A DNA stretch of 64,000 nt from Pirellulaceae bacterium. Lineage in GTDB: Bacteria > Planctomycetota > Planctomycetia > Pirellulales > Pirellulaceae. A program made the translations under genes and the position numbers. Shown here in pieces: positions 46,681-54,227 of the stretch (the first letter of the stretch is position 1; each line of letters begins with the position of its first letter). Below the pieces are notes generated by a model. The model did no database searches. It had not been told where the DNA came from and worked only from the letters and a program-made list of their open reading frames with translations. Where the stretch lies: NCBI GenBank assembly GCA_029243025.1, contig JAQWSU010000056.1:1-64000 (forward strand), read 5' to 3'.

Positions 46681-48407
46681 TTGCTTCTTACGACGATTTG
46701 TCGATGGCCTATTGGGTGAGAGAAAACCGTTTTGATAGCGATCTGGATCCATGCAGCCACCTTCCGGGCTGCCTGTTCGTGCCCTATCTCATTAGGATGC
46801 CCGTCAAATGGGAGAAAAATGTTGTCATTTTCTGCTGCTTGCTTGAAAGAACCGGTTAGGTCGACAAAGGATATGCCATGCTTTGAACAGAATCGCCCGA
46901 TTGTTTTGGCTTCGTAGTCCAGGTCAAAATCATCCAGATCGAGGTTCCACCTCTGCCGCATCATTTCCCAATCCTGTTTTTGAACCTGATGCCGTTGCGG
47001 AAAATAGACAACAAGGAAGTCCGCGCCGATGCTTGACGCTTTGTGTTCCATTGACTCGAGCAGTCCAAAAAGCATCGCCAGAGCGGCCTTTTTGGGTGGT
47101 AATTCTTTGCGATACGCCATTCCAAGATTTGGAAATCCGTCAAAAAGACGCTTATGACCATCATCCCCTTCGAGTCTCATCGCAGACGACGCAGTCAACT
47201 CCCCAGCACGTTGTGAAGAGACAATCTCTTGATTGCGCGTGATAAAGGCATCGCCTAGCCGATCGATAAGTCTTAGCTGCAAAATGCTCTGCAAGATTTC
47301 ATTTGTCATGTAGCCTGCGGTGAGCGAGTTTTCTTTACTGACATTTCCCTGGACTGGATAGACGTATTCGTCCCAATACTCATGGCGGTGCCCGTGGCTT
47401 AAGTTTCGATCTTCTCTTAGCTGCAGGTTACCTGCGGGATCGAGTCGGAATACTCCGTTGGGACCGCAGCCCCAAAGCGATTGTACGGCATCATTTCCGG
47501 ATAGGTTGTAGATGATTAACTTCGGGCGATATGCAATGCCATGAGCTTCGAGAAAGTGTAGCCCATAACAAGGGTCCGATACTTCAGCATTCATGACAAA
47601 AGTGCTGGGGTCAAAAGAACGTCGCAATATCGATTGCAGTCGTGAACCGTAGAACTGAGTTTGGTCGATGCCAAAACCGTTGCTGAAGGAGTCGCCAAGA
47701 CTAAGGATGGAAAACATGGATTGCGTTAGGGGAATCTTGAATTCAGCTTCATTTCTGAAGCCCTTGCTGTTGGTGTGGATCCAAACCCGATGTGGATTCT
47801 CCGCAGCACTCCGAATCATCCAATTGTCGAGACCGGGATTGAGACGCCCCCCTGGACCGATAAAGGGACTAACTCGCGGGAAGGTTCTCGACATGGTTGA
47901 CGATGCACCCCAGATCACTGGGCGAGCTTTCGCATCAATCGCTTCAAACAACACCACAAGGCTGAACAGCAACGCAAACATTGCCGCGCTCAGAAGCAAC
48001 TTGCGCAATCGAAATAAAAGACTTGCCCATTCAAGTGAGCAAATGACGATTAGAACAATCGCCATGAGCTGCCGTCTTCCAGAAGGAAATCGGTACGCCC
48101 AATAGCAGGCAGTCGCGAGCAGTGTGGCAGCCAGCAAAGCGAAAAAAACAGGACGGGCTCGATACCATCTTTCTGCCGACTCTAAGCGGAGCGGTATTAG
48201 AAAACAGATGCCACCCAGAATAATAGCGGGAGCAATGCCCAGGGCCCAATAACGAAATACCCCCACACCTCGCCAAGGCTCCCGGCTTATCATGAAAGAT
48301 AAAGTCAGGATTACAAGGACTGCCACCGGAACAGCCATGACGCGATAGAACAACACGGCCCGGGATGGGAGCTGATCAGCATCCATTTCTAATCCGCGTT
48401 GCGTCAT
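46677..48407 (-). CDS. Membrane protein with SGNH/GDSL hydrolase domain
   Basis: Five or so hydrophobic helices occupy the first 160 residues (for example VMAVPVAVLVILTLSF and LLSAAMFALLFSLVVLF). The rest is a large periplasmic domain with ILSLGDSFSNGFGID (GDSxS block I, Ser nucleophile), YNLSGNDAV (block III Asn) and PFDGHPNEIGHEQAA (Asp-x-x-His block V). SGNH domains in this setting act as acyl esterases or acyltransferases on glycans, as in AlgX/AlgJ-like proteins. The start is the ATG at 48407 with GGGGA just before it. It overlaps a small upstream ORF and the downstream radical SAM gene by ATGA, giving strict translational coupling. Confidence 0.85.
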   Translation of the reverse strand: MTQRGLEMDADQLPSRAVLFYRVMAVPVAVLVILTLSFMISREPWRGVGVFRYWALGIAPAIILGGICFLIPLRLESAERWYRARPVFFALLAATLLATACYWAYRFPSGRRQLMAIVLIVICSLEWASLLFRLRKLLLSAAMFALLFSLVVLFEAIDAKARPVIWGASSTMSRTFPRVSPFIGPGGRLNPGLDNWMIRSAAENPHRVWIHTNSKGFRNEAEFKIPLTQSMFSILSLGDSFSNGFGIDQTQFYGSRLQSILRRSFDPSTFVMNAEVSDPCYGLHFLEAHGIAYRPKLIIYNLSGNDAVQSLWGCGPNGVFRLDPAGNLQLREDRNLSHGHRHEYWDEYVYPVQGNVSKENSLTAGYMTNEILQSILQLRLIDRLGDAFITRNQEIVSSQRAGELTASSAMRLEGDDGHKRLFDGFPNLGMAYRKELPPKKAALAMLFGLLESMEHKASSIGADFLVVYFPQRHQVQKQDWEMMRQRWNLDLDDFDLDYEAKTIGRFCSKHGISFVDLTGSFKQAAENDNIFLPFDGHPNEIGHEQAARKVAAWIQIAIKTVFSHPIGHRQIVVRSK

Positions 48408-48574
48408 GAAGATCCCCAAACAGCGTGGCGGTCACTTACTAGAAAGGAAGTCTTTATATGTATCGACGCCATTGCCGGGAACTCGGAGTGCGTCATCCTA
48501 ACTGGTAATCGACATTTTAAAAGTTCGTTTAGGCCGTGTGGAATCAACATATATCCGGAACGGATGTCATGCAT
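48404..48574 (-). CDS. Candidate small peptide gene, 56 residues, coupled between PqqD-like and SGNH genes
   Basis: The ATG follows the PqqD-like stop without any gap (TGAATG), and the stop overlaps the SGNH start (ATGA). The product begins MHDIRSGYMLIPHGLNELLK and ends with DRHAVWGSS. It has a single Cys and no recognisable leader or core motif. The perfect fit to both neighbours, in an operon where every junction is coupled, argues for translation. A chance frame of this length is still possible. If real, it could be the substrate of the PqqD-like protein and the radical SAM enzyme. Confidence 0.4.
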   Translation of the reverse strand: MHDIRSGYMLIPHGLNELLKCRLPVRMTHSEFPAMASIHIKTSFLVSDRHAVWGSS

Positions 48575-48967
48575 TCAATCCAGTTGACCAAGGTACTTGA
48601 GATTGCCTTTGTTACTGACCGTAGGTGTCTCATAGGGCATTTCTCTCGTTGCAATGTTTTTTCCGTCTGACAGATCATCTGCGCCCGGACCGTTTGCCGA
48701 ATTGGCCAACAGACTGTTGCTATTCAAATCGTTAATCAGTGCGTTCAAGTCGTTTCGAGCTCGGCTCTCATCGATTCCATAAACGCTGACCAATTTTTGG
48801 GCAATTTCCTCCAGGGACATCTTGCCATCGAGATGAATCCAGATGTACGGCGCCGCACCTCGAAGCTCGTAGTACTCTCCGCTGTCAAGATTGAGTAACA
48901 TAGAGCGATCTTCGGCAAGTTGTCGCCATGGCATGTTTGAGCGGAGAGGCAAAGATTTGATTGACAT
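48575..48967 (-). CDS. PqqD-like peptide-binding protein with RiPP-leader-like C-terminal tail
   Basis: Residues about 12-88 match the PqqD/RRE family: RQLAEDRSMLLNLDSGEYYEL, RGAAPYIWIHLDG, SLEEIAQKLVSVYGID and DLNALINDLNSNSLL. This winged-helix domain binds leader peptides and presents them to modifying enzymes. The remaining 42 residues are an extension not needed for the fold, ending PYETPTVSNKGNLKYLGQLD. This has the spacing Y-x2-P-x-[L/V]-x3-G-x5 seen in lasso-peptide leaders, but almost nothing follows it. The open frame extends to 49180, yet the upstream part lacks protein character, so the ATG at 48967 (MSIKSLPL) is preferred. It heads the minus-strand operon. Confidence 0.8.
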   Translation of the reverse strand: MSIKSLPLRSNMPWRQLAEDRSMLLNLDSGEYYELRGAAPYIWIHLDGKMSLEEIAQKLVSVYGIDESRARNDLNALINDLNSNSLLANSANGPGADDLSDGKNIATREMPYETPTVSNKGNLKYLGQLD

Positions 48968-49225
48968 GGGTGTTGTAACCGTCTGGTTGGTTGACTTTAC
49001 TTTCAAGCCACTTATTGGTTGACCTATTACTTTCAAGTCACATAATAGCCGCGCAATTCTCCATTTATCAAACTGATTCCTCAGAAAAAGTAAATTCAAC
49101 CTGACTAGGTCAGAAGAAGGCAAATAAGAGGCATTGTGAGTGACCTTGCCTCTTCTAACGCCCGATCTCACCCGACCCACCGAGAAGCGATCAGGCTAAC
49201 TGATACAGCTAAAATGAGACGAGAG

Positions 49226-49350
49226 TCTGAGCGTGAAGGCGACGGAGTTCGGAATTAGACGCCGATTGGCAGCGCAGGAGCGGCGAAAACGGGCAAAATA
49301 GAGAGTCGTTTGAGACGTACTGCTGCCGTAAGGCGTTGCCCTAAATGGCT
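49226..49350. repeat. Diverged direct repeat, left copy
   Basis: The segment starts GAGTCTGAGCG, continues CGGAGTTCG and later AGAGTCGTTTGAG and GTAAGGCGTTGCCC. Corresponding blocks in the same order occur at 51131-51260. The two copies flank the HTH gene and the duplicated-anchor gene. Confidence 0.5.
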
Positions 49351-49413
49351 TTCACTGCGTTGTTTTTTAAAGCCTATGAAAGCAGTGTCGCGCTGGCTTG
49401 TTGACCCAACAAA

Positions 49414-49515
49414 GAACACCGAAAACTACCCTCTTCGAAGCGGCTCTATTTCGAAAGTTTGACGCAAGATGTTTGGCGACAGGAGCTGACGACGAAGGGG
49501 TTGCTTTCGGTGTTC
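49414..49515. repeat. Inverted-repeat element upstream of the HTH gene, conserved in the 36.4-kb copy
   Basis: GAACACCGAAAACTACCC (49414-49431) is nearly complementary to GGGTTGCTTTCGGTGTTC (49498-49515), with 66 bases between. The equivalent arms are recognisable in the decayed copy near 36390-36500. It could be an RNA hairpin, a protein-binding site or a recombination site. Confidence 0.55.
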
Positions 49516-49570
49516 AAAAACGAATGCGTCACGAAATCAGACATCCCACTTCGCAATCACGTGCGACGCA

Positions 49571-49978
49571 ATGAACGGCGCTATCACCATCAAACGCCAG
49601 TTCCAAATGAACCGGCAAAGTCACGGTCGCAAGGTCATGAGCGAAGACGTTCCCGCCGAGCGACCCACCGGCCGGATCCCGCGTGTGTCCCGTGTCATGG
49701 CGTTGGCGATGCAGTGCGAACAGCTGATTCGTAACGGCGTGATTAAGAATCAGTCGGAGCTTGCCCACTACGCTCAGGTCACAACGGCCCGCATGACGCA
49801 CATTATGTGGCTGGTCAATTTGGCTCCCAACATTCAGGAGACGATTCTGTTCTTGCCTCGCGTCGAGTCGGGGTCGGACCCAATCACGGAGATCGAGGTG
49901 CGGCGGATCGTTCGGGTGATGGATTGGAGTGTGCAGCAAAGCAGGTGGGGGAACAAATTGGCGGATTTGTCGCCATGA
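49571..49978 (+). CDS. Small helix-turn-helix protein of a recombinase-associated family
   Basis: The central region reads GRIPRVSRVMALAMQCEQLI, KNQSELAHYAQVTTARMTHI and MWLVNLAPNIQETILFLPRV. I recognise this as a KorB/ParB-like helix-turn-helix (here AELAHYAQVTTARMTHIM-type spacing) in small proteins usually encoded next to site-specific recombinases in planctomycetes and other bacteria. Length (135 residues) and the ending VMDWSVQQSRW are normal, so this copy looks intact, but no recombinase gene is adjacent. Two decayed copies lie at 32262-32530 and 36365-36697. It is probably DNA-binding; the function within its element is unknown. Confidence 0.7.
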   Translation: MNGAITIKRQFQMNRQSHGRKVMSEDVPAERPTGRIPRVSRVMALAMQCEQLIRNGVIKNQSELAHYAQVTTARMTHIMWLVNLAPNIQETILFLPRVESGSDPITEIEVRRIVRVMDWSVQQSRWGNKLADLSP

Positions 49979-50134
49979 CGTCGATTCACGCAAGTGTCGG
50001 CGGTGTCTGAGACCGACGGCGGCCGCCGGAGTAAATCCAGTCGGTTGGTCCAACCGTTTTCAGCTAGTCGTTACGCAAACACGCATCAGTCCCTCTGTGA
50101 TTGAATGTCGATGCTACCGCCGATAACACGTCAT

Positions 50135-50698
50135 CTACGAGGAGTTTTCAGGCGGATAAGTGTCGAACGTTCTACGCCAGTACACTCGCTCACGGGTCTG
50201 GTTTTCCGAGGAGTACTCCAATGAGTACTCTTCAACCTCGACCCGTTCTACCTCCAATTCTGGGCTGCTTTCCAAGAATGCCGTCATCTTGCGATGCAAG
50301 AGTTCCATTTTCTCCTCGCGATTCCAATACGTTGCCTTCGTCTTGAACCAAAAACTATGAAATGCGGGTTTGATTCCGACCCCACCACCAAGATCAGCGA
50401 AAAACACCCCCATCTGCGCTGCACTCTTTCGCTCCTCTGGCGGCAGTTGAAATTGCATCATCTCCGCAAGGCGATCTGGGTCCGTGTTCAGCATTTCCCA
50501 GTTGTGCAGGTACACCGCAGCTCTAATCGAATGTTCCTCGACGTTGAGGTACCGCACCCATACGAACATAGCCAAAGCTGCGAGTGAAACAACGGACAGA
50601 AACGTTTTTAGACTGAAACGCAGATTTGAAACGCGGGGGTAATCAATACCCGTCGCCTTGGAAACAACGGACAGAAACGTTTTTAGACTGAAACGCAT
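50135..50698 (-). CDS. Hypothetical membrane-anchored protein with duplicated N-terminal segment
   Basis: From the ATG at 50698 the product begins MRFSLKTFLSVVS, then 12 residues later repeats LRFSLKTFLSVVS before a real membrane helix (LAALAMFVWV). The repeat is a 37-base direct duplication in the DNA with a 75-base period, so it inserts 25 codons in frame. The original protein probably started at the second copy. The rest is a soluble domain (RAAVYLHNWEMLNTDPDRLA, LGGGVGIKPAFHSFWFKTKA) that I do not recognise. The open frame extends further upstream to 50842 without protein character. Confidence 0.55.
   Translation of the reverse strand: MRFSLKTFLSVVSKATGIDYPRVSNLRFSLKTFLSVVSLAALAMFVWVRYLNVEEHSIRAAVYLHNWEMLNTDPDRLAEMMQFQLPPEERKSAAQMGVFFADLGGGVGIKPAFHSFWFKTKATYWNREEKMELLHRKMTAFLESSPELEVERVEVEEYSLEYSSENQTRERVYWRRTFDTYPPENSS
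50586..50697. repeat. 37-bp direct repeat, 75-bp period
   Basis: GAAACAACGGACAGAAACG and the following 18 bases occur identically at 50586-50622 and 50661-50697. The pair duplicates the start region of the gene at 50135-50698. Confidence 0.85.
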
Positions 50699-51130
50699 AG
50701 CGTGTCTTTTCGTTGAAGGGCTTTTGGAAAATCTCTTGGTGATTGTACGCATTGAGTACAAAATCGACACTAATGGGCACGCGAGATGCGAGACGCCGAA
50801 ACGATAGACGCCACGTATTGAAAGCCCGCGCAGCCCGATCACTCATCACGAATTCTCGACGTTCTCGAAATTCTCTCCGGGCAATAGGCAAGATGACTGC
50901 TGCAAGACCGACGCAAGTTGCGCGGAACCCAAAGCCGCGGCGGTTGCATCGACCGACCAGATTTCGGCTGGTAGCCAAGTCGCTTCGGTCCTTTGACCGC
51001 GGCACCATATTGTGCGATTACGATCATCGCGCAGGATTCTTGCTCGCAGGTCATCGCCGTTCGCGATGGTTCGAATCACAGTCGCACTACCGAATAGCGA
51101 CATCGCTAACTTACGCAGCCTAAAACAGGA
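50699..51130. other. Gene-free stretch
   Basis: About 430 bases with overlapping open frames on both strands but no recognisable protein. The frames at 50743-51123 (plus) and 50643-51008 (minus) are Arg-rich and look like chance frames. Confidence 0.4.
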
Positions 51131-51260
51131 GAGAGTCTGAGAGCAGGGGTGCCGGAGTTCGAACTTTGACGGCAGTCAGCGGCCCGTGATCGAATGTGGC
51201 GACCAACCCAGAGAGTCTTACTCAACCAGCCGTCGACGTAAGTCGCTGCCATAAAACACG
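51131..51260. repeat. Diverged direct repeat, right copy
   Basis: Blocks GAGAGTCTGAG, GCCGGAGTTCG, AGAGTCTTACTCAA and GTAAGTCGCTGCC follow the same order as in 49226-49350. The spacing is a little longer here. Confidence 0.5.
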
Positions 51261-51343
51261 TTATAACGCGGCTTTCAAAAATGCTTTGTGACCACGGTTG
51301 AGAGTCAACTCGCGGTGCGTGGTCTAGCGGTGACCAGAGGAAG

Positions 51344-51417
<74 letters not shown>

Positions 51418-51567
51418 TTTTGCTTTATTTCCCGGGATACAGTCGGATTGACGTTGCTTCGGGCGGTTGCCATGGTCCCGAAAGTACACCGAGTGTCATA
51501 AAAGTGCCCTACCAGTCATTACCTAGCAGGGCTGCCAGTTGCGTCTTTGAACAAGGAAGGATCACAG

Positions 51568-51835
51568 ATGGCAAGACGCAATTCTACCAAGTCATGGAAG
51601 CCCGCAAAACCGTACCCCGACTTCCCTCTCACATGGTAGAAAACGGGTTATTAGTCGAAAAAGATCGGGAGGGAAGCGACACGATGAAGATCAACCGGCG
51701 GACTATCTGCTTCGGACCGAAATGGAAAACCGCCCAAGAAGAATCTGAGCGATACTAGGAGACGATGCGCGATTATCGAGATCGCAACGATCGGCTGCTG
51801 GCCGGCCTCCCCCATTTGGCCACCGACTGAAAAGA
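51568..51835 (+). pseudogene. Tyrosine integrase, N-terminal remnant
   Basis: An ATG with AAGGAAGG upstream begins MARRNSTKSWKPAKPYPDFP, then LTW, stop, KTGY, stop, SKKI. Planctomycete integrases start in this way (KPxKPYPDFPLxxHxxGxWxKKIRGK). In another frame the sequence continues KINRRTICFGPKWKTAQEES and DYRDRNDRLLAGLP, the next block of the same N-terminal domain. Two nonsense codons, a frameshift and the absence of the catalytic domain show it is dead. Its presence 150 bases from a tRNA gene suggests a past integration event. Confidence 0.6.
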
Positions 51836-51928
51836 CCAAAACGCTCGACGCGATACCAAAGCTACCGAAGTCGAACGACTTACCGCTATCACAGATCACG
51901 TCCACATCTGGCTGCTTGGAGGCCTACT

Positions 51929-53224
51929 GTGAAAGACGACCTTAAGACAGCAATTGACGCACAGGTTTACCTCGCCGCCAAGCGACTTTTGTATCGCGGT
52001 GAACTTCTACATCAGCGAGCCAATCTGGGGCCAGCGTTTCGCCTTGATGCACCAGACGATCAAGGGCATTCGGTGAGAGTCTCATTATCAACCGCAATCT
52101 GCGGCAGTGGCTTATCAGAGCTTTCGGGGGAAAGCGCATTAGCTGGTCTCGCAGCGGATATGACGACAGTCATTCGGTATGCGAAAGATCATTTGTCCGA
52201 CAAGGAAAAAACTCGGGTATTGCTGAATCATTGGGACTGGAGTCATGCCAAGTGTCCCATGTGCTGGCCGGATAAAGACGGATGGCATGTTGACGAAATC
52301 GACCCCTTGGACTTTCACGAAGAAGGTCTTGAAACTCTCCTTGAAGCTCAACCCACCACACCGCCTAGCTTCGTCCAAATGCTTCAATTGGAGGGATACG
52401 CGCACGCCTTGCGTCAAAATCCCCGCACCGGACCGGTAGCGATCTTCGGCGACGGCGACGGCGAAGACCCTAAGTCATTCAAGATGTTCTTTTCGCCGGA
52501 TTTTGTTGGATTCGACAACCTTGGGGCAAGAACGGCCAAGAGGTTTAAAGCTGTCGTGTGGTGCGATGAAACGACTCAGCAGTTGATGTATAAAACCGGT
52601 TATCCAGGAAGCTTTTCAAATTCGATCTTCAGTCGATCCAGCAAGCCTCAAGCAGGCGAGACGGAGAGACGCTTGGTCAGGGTAGGGATGGATTCGAAAA
52701 GCGGTTACTGGCAGCCCGTATGTGAGACCGTTGATCCAAAACTCCTTTCAGGGCAGACAGTCCAAGCCATCGAATGGGCAGACGGCCTACTGGACACAAT
52801 GACTGGACTCTTGGAACGCCGCGATCAGTGGCAACCGAGTGGCTCTTGTTATCACTGTTGCGGTAGTGGGGCCTTCCAGCTAACCGCCGAAGATCGAGTC
52901 TGGGTGCAAAGCGTCTTAGCAGAGCAAGTGATTGATTGCATCGAAGCAGGCTCTGAACCAGACGCTGCTATCACAGAGCATGGTGAACAAATAATTAAGA
53001 ATCTTTGGTTTCACTCTACCGGTGACAAGCCGAAAGAGATGACTCTTAATGCGATAGCGAATGACGTGAAGACACCTTCTCGCCCGACGATAATAAACAA
53101 CCTTCCTGGGCTACTCGAAACCGGGCTAGTCCAACGAGAGCGGGAGGGTAAGCCAATGAGTTTGACGGAAAAGGGTATGCGATATAGCAAAGAGCGAGAA
53201 TGGCCGCAGAAGCTGAATGGTTAG
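51929..53224 (+). CDS. Orphan protein with Cys pairs and possible C-terminal winged helix
   Basis: The 431-residue frame begins at a GTG (MKDDLKTAIDAQVYLAAKRL). I do not recognise the family. Visible features are a CPMC pair at 109-112 in HAKCPMCWPDKDGWH, a CYHCC cluster at 307-311, and a C-terminal stretch (about 375-425: LNAIANDVKTPSRPTIINNL, LLETGLVQREREGKPMSLTE). The last looks like a winged-helix DNA-binding domain. The cysteines may form a zinc site. There is no signal peptide or membrane helix, so it is cytoplasmic. It lies just after the integrase remnant and probably arrived with the same element. Confidence 0.6.
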   Translation: MKDDLKTAIDAQVYLAAKRLLYRGELLHQRANLGPAFRLDAPDDQGHSVRVSLSTAICGSGLSELSGESALAGLAADMTTVIRYAKDHLSDKEKTRVLLNHWDWSHAKCPMCWPDKDGWHVDEIDPLDFHEEGLETLLEAQPTTPPSFVQMLQLEGYAHALRQNPRTGPVAIFGDGDGEDPKSFKMFFSPDFVGFDNLGARTAKRFKAVVWCDETTQQLMYKTGYPGSFSNSIFSRSSKPQAGETERRLVRVGMDSKSGYWQPVCETVDPKLLSGQTVQAIEWADGLLDTMTGLLERRDQWQPSGSCYHCCGSGAFQLTAEDRVWVQSVLAEQVIDCIEAGSEPDAAITEHGEQIIKNLWFHSTGDKPKEMTLNAIANDVKTPSRPTIINNLPGLLETGLVQREREGKPMSLTEKGMRYSKEREWPQKLNG

Positions 53225-53526
53225 CGGTTTACAAATTTTTGGCGCTAGCTTTGTGCGCCTTTGCTGCAGCGATCGATTCAGCGGACTCATCGAATATTCC
53301 CCTTCAAAACAACCCCACAACGAAACGAGGTAACCAATGGAAAGGAGACGTTCAGGCGAAACGATGATTTGCCGAGTCATCACCCCGCCTGGATTGGCCG
53401 AGGAGCGGGGTGCGAAGATCTATCCCCCCGAACTTGTTACGGAGAAATCCCGGTAACCGGAATGTCAAAGGACGATCAGGTTTGGGACGATGCTTGGAAG
53501 TCGTCCGTTGTTTGGCAACGAACAAA
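53225..53526. other. Short intergenic region with a possible 39-codon frame
   Basis: A frame at 53337-53456 with GAGG six bases upstream would encode MERRRSGETMICRVITPPGL and continue through KIYPPELVTEKSR. It looks plausible but is too short to support firmly. Nothing else is seen. Confidence 0.25.
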
Positions 53527-54227
53527 TCAGCCAGCTTTGCGGCGACGATTCCACAACGTACCGATGTATCCGACGATACCTAGCAACGTCCAAGTGATCA
53601 CCGAGCCGGCTCGGGGACGGCTTCTGGCTCTACCGTCTGCACAGTGCTCATCCCATAGAAGCTGTCGAGGACGGAAAGAGGGTTGTTGTTGTTCTTTAAG
53701 GACCAAGCAGCGTCTCCCAACGATGATCCCCGAGAACTAGTAGTGCTCGGGCTACCAACGCCGTCACTTAACGCTGTCCCATCACTGGAAGTCCCGGTCC
53801 ATACCCAGCTGAATAGCTCCGTTCCCTCCTCATTGTATTTAATTGGTAACTTGAGTTCTCCTCCCCATAAATCCGAGTAGTCGTCCGCGACCAACTCACC
53901 CATTAGATTGTAAATTGGGACGCCTACGCCGTCCGTAGTCGGGTTTGAAGAGGTGTTATCCCTCGCATCCACCGTGGCGGTCGACACAATTGCCTTCCAA
54001 TTAGAAACGACTGCTTGATCGCCATAAGATTTAACGAAGTCGTTGTAATCTTCAATATTCGCCGATGACGCATCCCTCGCCCCCGACGTCACAAAGACCA
54101 ACCGGTATTGGTCACCGGGGCTTAAGCCGGACGGCAAGACATATGACGCATGGATATGTCCGGCCAGACCGACAAACAAAGTGGTAACAAGAGCATGGAC
54201 AAGCACCAGTGTGGATCGATTCATCAA
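53527..54227 (-). pseudogene. PEP-CTERM surface protein with frameshift at the sorting signal
   Basis: A signal peptide (ALVTTLFVGLAGHIHA) leads into an exported domain (LSPGDQYRLVFVTSGARDAS, ELVADDYSDLWGGELKLPIK, WVWTGTSSDG). At the end the frame reads VEPEAVPEPAR and stops at 53598. One base out of frame, the sequence continues SVITWTLLGIVGYIGTLWNR RRKAG with a stop at 53527. This is the membrane helix and Arg cluster of a PEP-CTERM signal. A single-base deletion just after the PEP motif (near 53603) therefore separates motif and anchor. Either it is a sequencing error, or the protein is released instead of sorted by exosortase. Confidence 0.75.

Noticed and set aside
37060-48967. A classical lasso-peptide cluster
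   Set aside because: There is an RRE-like PqqD protein, an AsnB-like protein and an HprK-like kinase, but no transglutaminase-like leader peptidase and no clear precursor with a core. The AsnB-like protein also resembles exopolysaccharide amidotransferases.
49380-49560. An integron attC site or cassette
   Set aside because: One RYYYAAC-like sequence is present, but the matching GTTRRRY end is missing and there is no integron integrase.
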